Assembly (NCBI GenBank): GCA_030655145.1
Contig: JAURWD010000083.1
Span: forward strand, 1 to 60,559
DNA length: 60,559 bases
Direction: 5' to 3'
DNA from: Ferruginibacter sp.
Lineage (GTDB): Bacteria > Bacteroidota > Bacteroidia > Chitinophagales > Chitinophagaceae
The first letter of the stretch is position 1. Each line of letters opens with the position of its first letter. The position numbers and the translations under genes were made by a program. The notes under the pieces were generated by a model. That model was not told the DNA's origin. It was given only the letters and a program-made list of their open reading frames with translations, and did not search any database. Below are positions 47,882 to 56,692 of the stretch, one piece after another.

Positions 47882-48850
47882 TTAACTATGGGTGGCATGA
47901 TAGATAAAATACCAGTTAGCACAAATATAAATGAATAACAATACCTGCGCAATGATCATATCAAAACGATTGGCTTCTTTTAATTTTCCTTTTTTAACCA
48001 GGTTTAGCGCGTAAACGGACGCTGTAACCACTGCGAAAATAAAGACAAGTGTAAGTCCGTGAAGCGTGTCAACCAAGGTAAGGGAGGTTGATTCCGGTAA
48101 CGATGAGTCGATGATGTATTTATTTCCAATGGCAGCAAACAAGGAGCCCACACTGAGCCCGAACCGTGAGTCGATGTTATCCGCGTGAATAAAAAAGCAG
48201 ATGTAGGCAATAAAGAAAGAAACATACATTCCCAGGAACATTTTCCAGAAGAGTTCACCGGCATCCCGCCGGATCCCGATCCTTACTTTGAAAGAACTGT
48301 ATTCTACATGTTGCTTGCTGATGCTTTCATCTCCGAATGTTGTTTCATACGCCTTGATGCCGGTGACCATTTCAAAGCTATCGATGTTCCAGCCGCGTAA
48401 GGTGAAACGCGGATCAAAATGTTTGCCGACCGTATCTGTAACAAAGATCAATGACCTGGAATCAAATTGTGAGTTTTCAAGTGAAAGCCGGAGCTTTTGA
48501 CGATCGAAGGGAAAATTGGCGATTTTCCAGGAGTCCTTCATGACGCACTGAAGTTTCATGAGGAGATAGACGCGTTCGCCCGAACTGTCGATGGTAGAAA
48601 ATGATTTCAACACCGATTTTGCTTGAGGGATCTCCAGGTTTTGCACAAAATTAAAAGCCCGGTTTTTATATTTCAGCCACAGCCAAAGATCGATCGTGTA
48701 TTCTTTCTCTTTAAAATCAATGTCGTGGATACTCGTGATGTAAATGCCGGTGGACACCGTGTCCGGCTGGGTATCCAGCGCGAAAGAGGGACGACTGGCC
48801 TGTATGGCGAACAGGACCAGGAACAAAACGAGGGGGCGAAGTTTTTTCAT
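47882..48850 (-). CDS. Pentameric ligand-gated ion channel (Cys-loop superfamily) homologue
   Basis: Signal peptide; beta-rich ligand-binding domain (TGIYITSIHDIDFKEKEYTIDLWLWLKYKN), WKIANFPFDRQKLRLSLENSQFD at the Cys-loop position, four C-terminal hydrophobic helices. Confidence 0.8.
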   Translation of the reverse strand: MKKLRPLVLFLVLFAIQASRPSFALDTQPDTVSTGIYITSIHDIDFKEKEYTIDLWLWLKYKNRAFNFVQNLEIPQAKSVLKSFSTIDSSGERVYLLMKLQCVMKDSWKIANFPFDRQKLRLSLENSQFDSRSLIFVTDTVGKHFDPRFTLRGWNIDSFEMVTGIKAYETTFGDESISKQHVEYSSFKVRIGIRRDAGELFWKMFLGMYVSFFIAYICFFIHADNIDSRFGLSVGSLFAAIGNKYIIDSSLPESTSLTLVDTLHGLTLVFIFAVVTASVYALNLVKKGKLKEANRFDMIIAQVLLFIYICANWYFIYHATHS

Positions 48851-49144
48851 GCGCAGTTATAAAATTCCGGCTGGTAGTAACATTGATTTTGAAACCCTTT
48901 ACCGGCGTGCATTATGAACGACTTTCGACGGTTTTTAGTACTTGTCAACCGGCACCAGTTGCTTTCAGACAGTTCAGTTCTGGATAACCGGGAAGGAAAC
49001 TATGTAAAATTCGTGATTGAACCTACAGGAAATATTGATTGGGAGGACTTCGTCGCTATCCCAATTTAGCGCGGCGCAGTAGCATTAACAATTCACCAGG
49101 CAGTAAACTTTCTTGTTAAAGATTTTATAAAGCAAACCTATCCC

Positions 49145-49174
49145 TTTGTTCGTACGAAAACTTTCCTACCTTTA
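49145..49174 (+). promoter_or_regulatory. Putative promoter/operator of the BlaI-M56 operon
   Basis: TTTG (49145-49148), palindrome TTCGTACGAA (49149-49158), TACCTTTA (49167-49174, 7/8 of TAnnTTTG consensus positions apart from the last base). Confidence 0.6.
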
Positions 49175-49178
49175 GGTC

Positions 49179-49574
49179 ATGAGCAAACAGGAAGACAATT
49201 TTTCATCAGAACCAACAAAGTCCGAGCTTGAAATTCTCCAGGTCATCTGGCAAAATGGTCCCTCAACCGTTCGATTTGTGAACGACACTTTAAATGAGCA
49301 AAAGCGCCCGGTCCAGTACACTTCTACATTGAAACTAATGCAAATTATGGCGGAAAAGAAAATGCTTCACCGCGACGAAAGCAGCATGAAGCATGTATAT
49401 AGTGCGGCCATGGGCGAGCAACCAACAAAGGGTGCCTTGCTCGACAAGTTTGTAGATACAATGTTCAACGGCTCCGCCAGCAGTTTGATGATGCAGCTAC
49501 TTGGTAATAAGAAAACTTCCCAGGCCGAGATACAGGAAATCAAAGAGCTATTAAATAAACTCGATAAAAGTTAA
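49179..49574 (+). CDS. BlaI/MecI/CopY family transcriptional repressor
   Basis: PTKSELEILQVIWQNGPSTVRFVNDTLNEQKRPVQYTSTLKLMQIMAEKKMLHRDE winged helix. Confidence 0.94.
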   Translation: MSKQEDNFSSEPTKSELEILQVIWQNGPSTVRFVNDTLNEQKRPVQYTSTLKLMQIMAEKKMLHRDESSMKHVYSAAMGEQPTKGALLDKFVDTMFNGSASSLMMQLLGNKKTSQAEIQEIKELLNKLDKS

Positions 49575-49591
49575 TCTTAAAACCACACCCA

Positions 49592-51505
49592 ATGAGTTTG
49601 CTATCCTTCCAGGCATTGTTTAGTGAATCCTTCATAAAAGCGATCAGCTACACCTTGGTGCATTCGCTGTGGCAAGGAATGATATTGGGCCTGGTAGCGG
49701 GTGCCATCATCCTGTTGACAAGGTCAAAGAAGCCTTCCACCCGGTACAATGCGCTGGCAGCGTCCTTGGTCGGTTTTACCGCAGCTACCATTGCAACGTT
49801 CTGGACACAGCTTGGCTCTCTGGCGACGAAATCAATCCAAGCAGTTGAAGTAACTAATATACCTACGGCAACCTATGCAGGAGCCGAACTTCATCCAGTC
49901 GCAGGCTCCACTAATTTTTTAGACCAGGTGTTGTACACTTTCAACAGTTACGCTGACTGGCTTGTGCTTGGATGGATGACAATTATTCTCTTGAAATCAA
50001 TACAACTCACCGCCGGCCTGGTGCAGGCCCACAAGCTGAAAAGCAGCCAGGTCAATGCGGTCAGCGAATATTGGAATGAAAAATTAGTGCAACTAGGCAG
50101 GCAAATGGCCCTTCATAAAGTGGTTTGCTTATTGGAATCCCGAAGAGTGCAGGTTCCCGCCGTTATTGGTTTTATGAAGCCGGTTATCCTGATTCCGGCC
50201 GGGTTGCTAAGCCAGCTCTCGCCGGCGGAAGTCGAGGCCATCCTCTTGCATGAACTGGCGCATATCCGCCGAAAAGATTACCTGGTAAATATTCTGCAAC
50301 ATTTTGTTGAGATCATTTTCTTTTTTAATCCTGCTGTGAGATGGGTTTCAGGTTTGATAAAAGCTGAACGCGAAAATTGTTGCGATGAGATCGCTGTCAG
50401 TCAGACCAATAGCAAAAATAACTACATCAGCGCACTGGTCGCGTTTCACGAAAAAGCGCAGCAGCAACTACCAACCTTCATCCCGGCCTTTGCCGGCGAA
50501 AAAAATCATTTACTCAACCGGGTAAAGAGGATCATATATAATAACAACAAAACATTGAACAACATGGAAAAGAAAATTCTGGCAGCAGGCGTCATTTTGA
50601 CAAGCCTGTTTTTTGTAGCATTCACTTCGCGGGAGCAGCAACCCGTGAAATCTCCCTCCACTGAAATCGCAGATCAATCGACAACCGCAGCTGCGGCGCT
50701 CCCTCCCCAGGATCTCGTTGCGGAACTACGTATTGCAACTGACACCTTGCCCGATAAGGTGCAGAAAGGATTATCCGGTACCATCAATACAACCGTGAAC
50801 GGGAAGAAATACAAAATCGTTACCAAAAACAACGAGGTGCTTGACCTGTATGTAAATGATCAACAAATTCCCGGCGATAAGATCAGCGAACATCGGCCGG
50901 TCATCAACAAAATAATGAAACAGTCAAGGGCTGACCTGGAAGATGCCGAAAAAGAAATAGCCGAGGCACAGATCGAGATCGTGAACGCCGAGAAAGAAAT
51001 TGAAAATGCACAAAAAGAATTAGTCACAGCCCACATCGAATTAACACAGCAGCAGGAAGAGGTGGAAAAGGAACTGGTTCAGGCCACAAAAGACATGGAG
51101 GACTCGAAATCAGAAGTTGAGCAATCAAAGAAAGAGATGGCAGCAGCAAAGTTGGAAATAGAGCAAGCTAAAAAGGATATGAAAAAAGATATGGCCAATG
51201 CAAAAATTGAAATTGAGCAAGCAAAAAAACAATTGGAGCAATCCAAGATTGAAATAGCCAATGCAAAAAAAGATATTGAGCAAGCGAAAAAAGACATCGC
51301 CGAATCTAAAAAAATGCAGGAAGCCATTACCGCAGATTTTGTAAAAGAAAAACTCATCGGTAGCAAAGCTGAACTTGAATCCTATCAACTAAACAACGAC
51401 GAGTTGATCATCAATGGTGTAAAACAATCCGCTGAGATGCATAAAAAGTTCAAGACAAAATTTGTAAAAAGTGAGAAATGGTCTATCAATTATAACAACG
51501 ATTAA
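49592..51505 (+). CDS. M56 family (BlaR1-like) membrane metallopeptidase with long C-terminal coiled coil
   Basis: LLHELAHIRRKDYLVN (HExxH) with upstream TM helices, then a TM (ILAAGVILTSLFFVAFTS) and ~130 residues of heptad repeats. Confidence 0.92.
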   Translation: MSLLSFQALFSESFIKAISYTLVHSLWQGMILGLVAGAIILLTRSKKPSTRYNALAASLVGFTAATIATFWTQLGSLATKSIQAVEVTNIPTATYAGAELHPVAGSTNFLDQVLYTFNSYADWLVLGWMTIILLKSIQLTAGLVQAHKLKSSQVNAVSEYWNEKLVQLGRQMALHKVVCLLESRRVQVPAVIGFMKPVILIPAGLLSQLSPAEVEAILLHELAHIRRKDYLVNILQHFVEIIFFFNPAVRWVSGLIKAERENCCDEIAVSQTNSKNNYISALVAFHEKAQQQLPTFIPAFAGEKNHLLNRVKRIIYNNNKTLNNMEKKILAAGVILTSLFFVAFTSREQQPVKSPSTEIADQSTTAAAALPPQDLVAELRIATDTLPDKVQKGLSGTINTTVNGKKYKIVTKNNEVLDLYVNDQQIPGDKISEHRPVINKIMKQSRADLEDAEKEIAEAQIEIVNAEKEIENAQKELVTAHIELTQQQEEVEKELVQATKDMEDSKSEVEQSKKEMAAAKLEIEQAKKDMKKDMANAKIEIEQAKKQLEQSKIEIANAKKDIEQAKKDIAESKKMQEAITADFVKEKLIGSKAELESYQLNNDELIINGVKQSAEMHKKFKTKFVKSEKWSINYNND

Positions 51506-51526
51506 AGTCGTAAACTTTGTATCAAT

Positions 51527-51558
51527 AAAAAAGCGCCAGCATTTGCGGGCGCTTTTTT
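51527..51558. terminator. Terminator of BlaI-M56 operon
   Basis: AAAAAAGCGCC ... GGCGCTTTTTT. Confidence 0.85.
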
Positions 51559-51592
51559 ATTTATACAAACCGAATTACAAAAAGCTGTCAGA

Positions 51593-52498
51593 TTAGCGAT
51601 AGGCTTTTATTAACGCCTGCTCGCCATCTTTACCGGGTTTTGCATTACCATGTTCCATCCCGAGCACACCTTTATACCCTTTGTTGTAAATGTGTTTGAA
51701 AATGTTTTTGTAATTCATTTCGCCAGTTGTCGGCTCGTTCCTGCCCGGATTATCCCCGATCTGTAAATAGCCGATTTCTTCCCAGGTTTTATCAAGGTTG
51801 TTGATGATGTTCCCTTCGTTGCGTTGCATGTGGTACATATCAAACAGGAATTTACAGGCAGGACTATTGACCGCTTTGCAGATCATGTATGTTTGATCAG
51901 AATGGCGGAGGAATAAGTCAGGATTATCGCTCAAGGCTTCCAACACCATCACCAGCCCATGCGGGTTTAAAATGTCGGAGGCCTTTCTCAATGCATTGAT
52001 AACATTTGCTGTTTGGTAGTTGATCGGCAAACTGCGTTCATAATTCCCCGGTACAACGGTCATCCATTTAGCGTTGCATCTTTTAGCTACCTCAACAGCC
52101 TGTTTACAATCTTTAACCATCAGGTCGATCCATTCCTGCTTGCCCGTTGTGAGTGTTGTTTTCCAATGCCAGTTCTCAGATGTTACCACGAAAACACCCA
52201 TCGTCATTCCCAGGCTTGCAAGCGTGTCGCCAATTTTCTTTTGTTGTTCAACCGATCTGCCCATCATTCCATTGTCTTCAATGGAGCGAAAGCCCATACT
52301 GTGTGCAAACTTTATCTGGTCAACAAAATCATTACCAGCATGGTTCTTAAACATGCCATCATGAATACCATAATTCAGGTGAAAAACTGGTTCCGCCGAA
52401 GGGGTTGTCAACGGAATTGTGCCAGGATTAGAGATACAGTTGGTGAGCAGGGCGCCACTGGCAAGGAACCCTTGTTGCATGAATTTTCTACGGTGCAT
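51593..52498 (-). CDS. TIM-barrel sugar phosphate isomerase/epimerase, Tat-type signal
   Basis: MHRRKFMQQGFLASGALLTNC leader; CKFLFDMYHMQRNEGNIINNLDKTWEEIGYLQIGDNPGRNEPTTGEMNYKNIFKHI. Confidence 0.9.
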   Translation of the reverse strand: MHRRKFMQQGFLASGALLTNCISNPGTIPLTTPSAEPVFHLNYGIHDGMFKNHAGNDFVDQIKFAHSMGFRSIEDNGMMGRSVEQQKKIGDTLASLGMTMGVFVVTSENWHWKTTLTTGKQEWIDLMVKDCKQAVEVAKRCNAKWMTVVPGNYERSLPINYQTANVINALRKASDILNPHGLVMVLEALSDNPDLFLRHSDQTYMICKAVNSPACKFLFDMYHMQRNEGNIINNLDKTWEEIGYLQIGDNPGRNEPTTGEMNYKNIFKHIYNKGYKGVLGMEHGNAKPGKDGEQALIKAYR

Positions 52499-52531
52499 AT
52501 TGTATTGGGTTAGGCATTAAATTTACCGATA

Positions 52532-53575
52532 TTGATTTTAAAAAATTGCACATTGCTTCGAAGAATCTTTTTGGTATTACTCGTTTTCTTATACGCCTTC
52601 ACTGGCATCAGCCAGGAACGATTTGTTTTTACGCAGCCAAAGATGGGTTCACCGTTCACCATTATCCTTTATGAAAACGATTCAACGCGAGCTAGTGCAA
52701 TAGCTTCTGCGAGTTTTGTATTGGTGGACTCGCTGGTAAATATTTTCAGTGATTATATTGATAGCAGTGAACTCAACAGGTTAAGCGCCCGTGCAGGCAC
52801 AGAAGGTGAGGAAATGCAGGTTTCCGAGCCGTTGCTAGAAATCATGCTGCAAGCCAGGCTGGCGTACGAATCCAGTAAGGGTATGTTTGATATTACGCTG
52901 GGGCCACTCACCCGGTTGTGGCGCAAGGCGCGAAAAGACAAGGTATTTCCAACGAATAACGAGGTGAAAAGAAGACTTGCGTTAACGGGATTTAAAAACA
53001 TCAACATCAATGCTGAGCGGAAAACCGTGTCGCTTTCAAAAAAAGGCATGTTGCTTGACCTCGGTGGAATTGCGCAGGGGTATATCGCTGGGAAAGTTAT
53101 CAATTACCTGGAAAAAAATGAGATCAAAGCCGCCCTGGTGGATGTAAGCGGTGACATCATGACCTTGGGTGCGCCACCAGGAACCGAAGGCTGGACAATT
53201 GGCATTAATGTTCCAGGCGAAGAAGGAAGGTTGTTGCCACAAAACATTTCTATCCGCAGCCAGGCTGTCACCACCTCCGGTGATCTTTACCAGTTCATGG
53301 AACATAAAGGGAAACGATATTCCCACGTCTTAAACCCAACAACAGGTTACGGTATTACCTCTCAACGAAATGTTACCGTCATTTCTCCCGATCCCACGCA
53401 GGCAGACTGGCTAACTAAAGCCTGCAGCCTCTTGCCGATAAAAGCAGCAAAGGTGCTGGTTAAACGCTTTGGCGCGGAATTACTGATCGTGGAAAATCCC
53501 CACGGTAAACTTAACGCTGTAACTTCAACCGGTTTTAGTAATTATTGGAAGAAAAGGGATCTTGAAAAAGATTAA
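52532..53575 (+). CDS. apbE: FAD:protein FMN transferase (ApbE)
   Basis: MLLDLGGIAQGYIAGKV, ALVDVSGDIMTLG, AVTTSGDLYQFMEHKGKRYSHVLNPTTGYG; TTG start by track. Confidence 0.9.
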   Translation: MILKNCTLLRRIFLVLLVFLYAFTGISQERFVFTQPKMGSPFTIILYENDSTRASAIASASFVLVDSLVNIFSDYIDSSELNRLSARAGTEGEEMQVSEPLLEIMLQARLAYESSKGMFDITLGPLTRLWRKARKDKVFPTNNEVKRRLALTGFKNININAERKTVSLSKKGMLLDLGGIAQGYIAGKVINYLEKNEIKAALVDVSGDIMTLGAPPGTEGWTIGINVPGEEGRLLPQNISIRSQAVTTSGDLYQFMEHKGKRYSHVLNPTTGYGITSQRNVTVISPDPTQADWLTKACSLLPIKAAKVLVKRFGAELLIVENPHGKLNAVTSTGFSNYWKKRDLEKD

Positions 53576-53716
53576 TAAAGCAACATCTGGCGTTGAAAAA
53601 TTCACTTGAAAAACCGCACAATCGAAATTATCTAAAGATTAAAACGCATTTATAAATCGGTGCAGCAGGAGCATTTTATTCGTTAACTTGAGACCCGAAA
53701 AAAATCAGTCGCAACA

Positions 53717-54676
53717 GTGAAGAGCCATGTCATAAGTTTCATCGGATGTATCGCATATTTAACAGGACTTGCCCAGGAACCTGTCGCCTTCAAAGAGTTC
53801 ACCCAGGTGGTTCCGGGATCTTCCCATCAATTTAAAATGGTGCCCATCAATGGTGGCAGTTTTACCATCGGTACCAGGTCAACCGAACCAAATCACCAGC
53901 CCAATGAAGGTCCGCAGAAGACCGTGCAGATAGCTCCATTCTGGATAGGTGCTTTTGAAGTCAGCCGTGATGCTTTTGATGTTTTTTATAAGGATGAAAA
54001 TACCAGCCAGAATTCGAAGGTGGATGCAGTCACCCGCCCCAGCCCGCAATATATTGACCTCAGTTTAGGTATGGGGAAAGAAGGCGGTTTCCCGGTGAAC
54101 AGTTTGTCGCAACATGGCGCATTGATGTATTGTCGTTGGCTCTACGATAAAACCGGGGTTTTTTATCGCCTTCCGACGGAAGCAGAATGGGAATATGCTT
54201 GTCGTGCCGGTTCAACTACGCCTTGGAATTTTGGTAACAACGCCGCAGAGTTAGGGAAGTACGCCTGGTTTAAAAATAACAGTGATAATAAGTTTCATAA
54301 GTCTGGCGAAAAGTTGCCCAATGCCTGGGGGCTTTACGATATGTTAGGTAATGTTAGTGAGTGGACGCTGGATCATTACGACGCGAGTGCTTTTGCAAAA
54401 AGGGTCGACAAAGCCCTGGATAGCGTACCTGCACCTACGCCTGGCCGTTATCCAAAGGTCACGAAGGGTGGTGGTTTTACAGATGCACCTGAGTTGCTGC
54501 GCAGCGGTGCAAGAGTCCCCTCTGATCCTTCCTGGAACAGGAGAGATCCACAAATTCCGAAAAGTAAATGGTGGCTTACCGAGGCTTCATTTGTGGGATT
54601 TAGGTTAGTGCGGCCACAACAACAACCTGATCGCGAAGCGGTCAATCAATTTTTTAAAACTTATCTTGGTAACTAA
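53717..54676 (+). CDS. Formylglycine-generating-enzyme (SUMF1) domain protein, exported
   Basis: MVPINGGSFTIGT, FWIGAFEVSRDAFDVF, YRLPTEAEWEYACRAGSTTPWNFG, WGLYDMLGNVSEWTLD; GTG start. Confidence 0.93.
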   Translation: MKSHVISFIGCIAYLTGLAQEPVAFKEFTQVVPGSSHQFKMVPINGGSFTIGTRSTEPNHQPNEGPQKTVQIAPFWIGAFEVSRDAFDVFYKDENTSQNSKVDAVTRPSPQYIDLSLGMGKEGGFPVNSLSQHGALMYCRWLYDKTGVFYRLPTEAEWEYACRAGSTTPWNFGNNAAELGKYAWFKNNSDNKFHKSGEKLPNAWGLYDMLGNVSEWTLDHYDASAFAKRVDKALDSVPAPTPGRYPKVTKGGGFTDAPELLRSGARVPSDPSWNRRDPQIPKSKWWLTEASFVGFRLVRPQQQPDREAVNQFFKTYLGN

Positions 54677-54708
54677 AATCGATAGCTTTCACTCCTTAAA
54701 AAAATGTT

Positions 54709-56049
54709 ATGAATAACGATGCTTCAAAATTGAACGCTACCTCCAGGCGGTCCTTTGTAAAACAATCAACCGTACTTGCCGGGGGAATTCTTGCTGCTCC
54801 ATTGTTTTCATCTGCCAACTTCTTTTCCGGAGCGGATGATGTGATCAAGATCGCACTCGTAGGTTGCGGCGGACGGGGTACGGGTGCTGCTATGCAGGCA
54901 CTTTCTACCAAACAGAACATTAAGCTGGTGGCCATGGCCGATGCTTTCCGTGATAACCTGGACAATTGTTATAAAGAATTGACGGCAGATAATATCAACG
55001 AAACAGGAACCAACCTGCGCAGCAGGATCGATGTTCCGGAAGATCGTAAGTTCACAGGTTTTGACGGCTATCAAAAAGCCATCGCGTTGGCGGACGTTGT
55101 ATTACTTGCGACGCCTCCCGGCTTCAGGCCTTTACATTTTGAAGAAGCCATCAATAAAGGCAAGCACGTATTCATGGAAAAACCTGTGGCAACCGACCCT
55201 GCAGGTATACAGAAAGTGATAGCTGCCGCAGCCATCGCCAAACAGAAAAAACTCAACGTGGTAGTAGGCTTACAACGCCGCTACCAAAACTCTTACCTGG
55301 AACTTTTCAAAAGAAAGAACCTGGTTGGAGATATTACCTCGGCCCAGGCCTGGTGGAATAACGACGGTGTTTGGGTACGTCCACGTAAAGCGGATCAAAC
55401 CGAAATGGAATATCAAATGCGCAACTGGTATTATTTCAACTGGCTTTGCGGAGATCATATCACCGAACAACACGTGCACAACCTGGATGTGGTAAACTGG
55501 TTTAAAGACGGTTACCCGGTAAAAGCCCAGGGCATGGGTGGTCGCCAGGTACGCAAAGGAAAAGATCATGGCGAAATTTTCGACCATCATTTCGTGGAAT
55601 TTGAATATGCTGATGGAAGCGTATTGAATAGCCAGTGCCGCCACATACCGGGCACTATGAGCAAGGTGGACGAGCTATTGATCGGTACCAAGGGGAAGAT
55701 CTATTGCGGCGCAGGCAAGATCACTGACTTAAAAGGAAAGGCCCTTTACGAATTTGACAATAAGAAAGAAAATAATCCCTATCAAACAGAACACGACGAC
55801 TTGTTTGCAGCCATCGCAAAAGGGGAGTATAAATTCTGGGATGCTGAAAGAGGTGCAAAAAGCACGATGACTTCTATCCTTGGCCGCATGGCAACTTACA
55901 GTGGACAAACTGTTGAGTGGGATAAGGCGATCAATTCAGGGCTTGACCTACAACCAAAAGTGTTTGACTGGAGTGCATTACCACCAATAAAGCCGAACGC
56001 TGATGGTTTTTATGACATTGCCGTTCCGGGTAAAACGCATTACGCTTAA
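54709..56049 (+). CDS. Gfo/Idh/MocA family oxidoreductase with Tat-type leader
   Basis: RRSFVKQSTVLAGGILAAP; IKIALVGCGGRGTGAAMQAL; GKHVFMEKPVATDPAG; DHITEQHVHNLDVVNW. Confidence 0.93.
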   Translation: MNNDASKLNATSRRSFVKQSTVLAGGILAAPLFSSANFFSGADDVIKIALVGCGGRGTGAAMQALSTKQNIKLVAMADAFRDNLDNCYKELTADNINETGTNLRSRIDVPEDRKFTGFDGYQKAIALADVVLLATPPGFRPLHFEEAINKGKHVFMEKPVATDPAGIQKVIAAAAIAKQKKLNVVVGLQRRYQNSYLELFKRKNLVGDITSAQAWWNNDGVWVRPRKADQTEMEYQMRNWYYFNWLCGDHITEQHVHNLDVVNWFKDGYPVKAQGMGGRQVRKGKDHGEIFDHHFVEFEYADGSVLNSQCRHIPGTMSKVDELLIGTKGKIYCGAGKITDLKGKALYEFDNKKENNPYQTEHDDLFAAIAKGEYKFWDAERGAKSTMTSILGRMATYSGQTVEWDKAINSGLDLQPKVFDWSALPPIKPNADGFYDIAVPGKTHYA

Positions 56050-56061
56050 TAATTTTTTGAG

Positions 56062-56427
56062 ATGAAATTGATTGTTCTGATAGCTCCGCTGCTAATGATG
56101 AGCTTTACCGGCAGAGCTCAAACACCAACGTCCGATTCCGCCTTTCGTGTAAATGATGCAAGCTTGCAAGTAGTGGAAGCCGCCTGCGGTCAATGCCGGC
56201 TTGGTTTGCCGGGAAAAGATTGTAACCTTGCTGTTCGCATTGACGGTAAGGCCTATTTTGTGGATGGCACTACCATTGACGAACACGGTGACGCCCATGC
56301 GCCCGATGGTTTTTGCCAGGCTATAAGGAAGGCAGAAGTGAAAGGCGCCGTTGTGAACAACAGGTTCAAAGCGAGCTATTTTAAGCTGCTTCCTGCTGCG
56401 CCCAAAAAGGCAGGGGGAACAAAATAA
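56062..56427 (+). CDS. DUF6370-like small exported Cys-containing protein
   Basis: Signal peptide; VVEAACGQCRLGLPGKDCNLAVRIDGKAYFVDGTTIDEHGDAHAPDGFCQAIRKAEVKG. Confidence 0.72.
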   Translation: MKLIVLIAPLLMMSFTGRAQTPTSDSAFRVNDASLQVVEAACGQCRLGLPGKDCNLAVRIDGKAYFVDGTTIDEHGDAHAPDGFCQAIRKAEVKGAVVNNRFKASYFKLLPAAPKKAGGTK

Positions 56428-56449
56428 TTCTGTCGATCTTTTTTAGGTT

Positions 56450-56486
56450 AACTCATCCTGATCTTCGGAGCAGGATGAGTTTTTTA
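56450..56486 (+). terminator. Terminator after DUF6370-like gene
   Basis: AACTCATCCTG-ATCTTCGGAG-CAGGATGAGTT then TTTT. Confidence 0.85.
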
Positions 56487-56692
56487 TTTACAGGAACCGA
56501 CTTGGTTGTTACACTTTCGCTCGTGAATTATTGTGAAATGCAGTTCCGCTGCGGCGGGATTTACCGTACAAGAGAGCGATGCAAGGATGCTGCTATTGGG
56601 GAAGCAGCCCGGACAAAATCCCGATTTCGATGCGGGTAAGTTCAAAAAATCAGCGGAGGTAGATATTATTAGGGACCGGAAATTCGTTTGAA

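Noticed and set aside
50935-51320. Tandem-looking DNA repeats considered as CRISPR or minisatellite
   Set aside because: Repeats are imperfect 21-bp units that stay in frame and encode a coiled coil; no spacer structure
51079-51388. Minus-strand ORFs rich in Phe/Ser/Cys
   Set aside because: Antisense of the heptad-repeat coding region of the M56 protein
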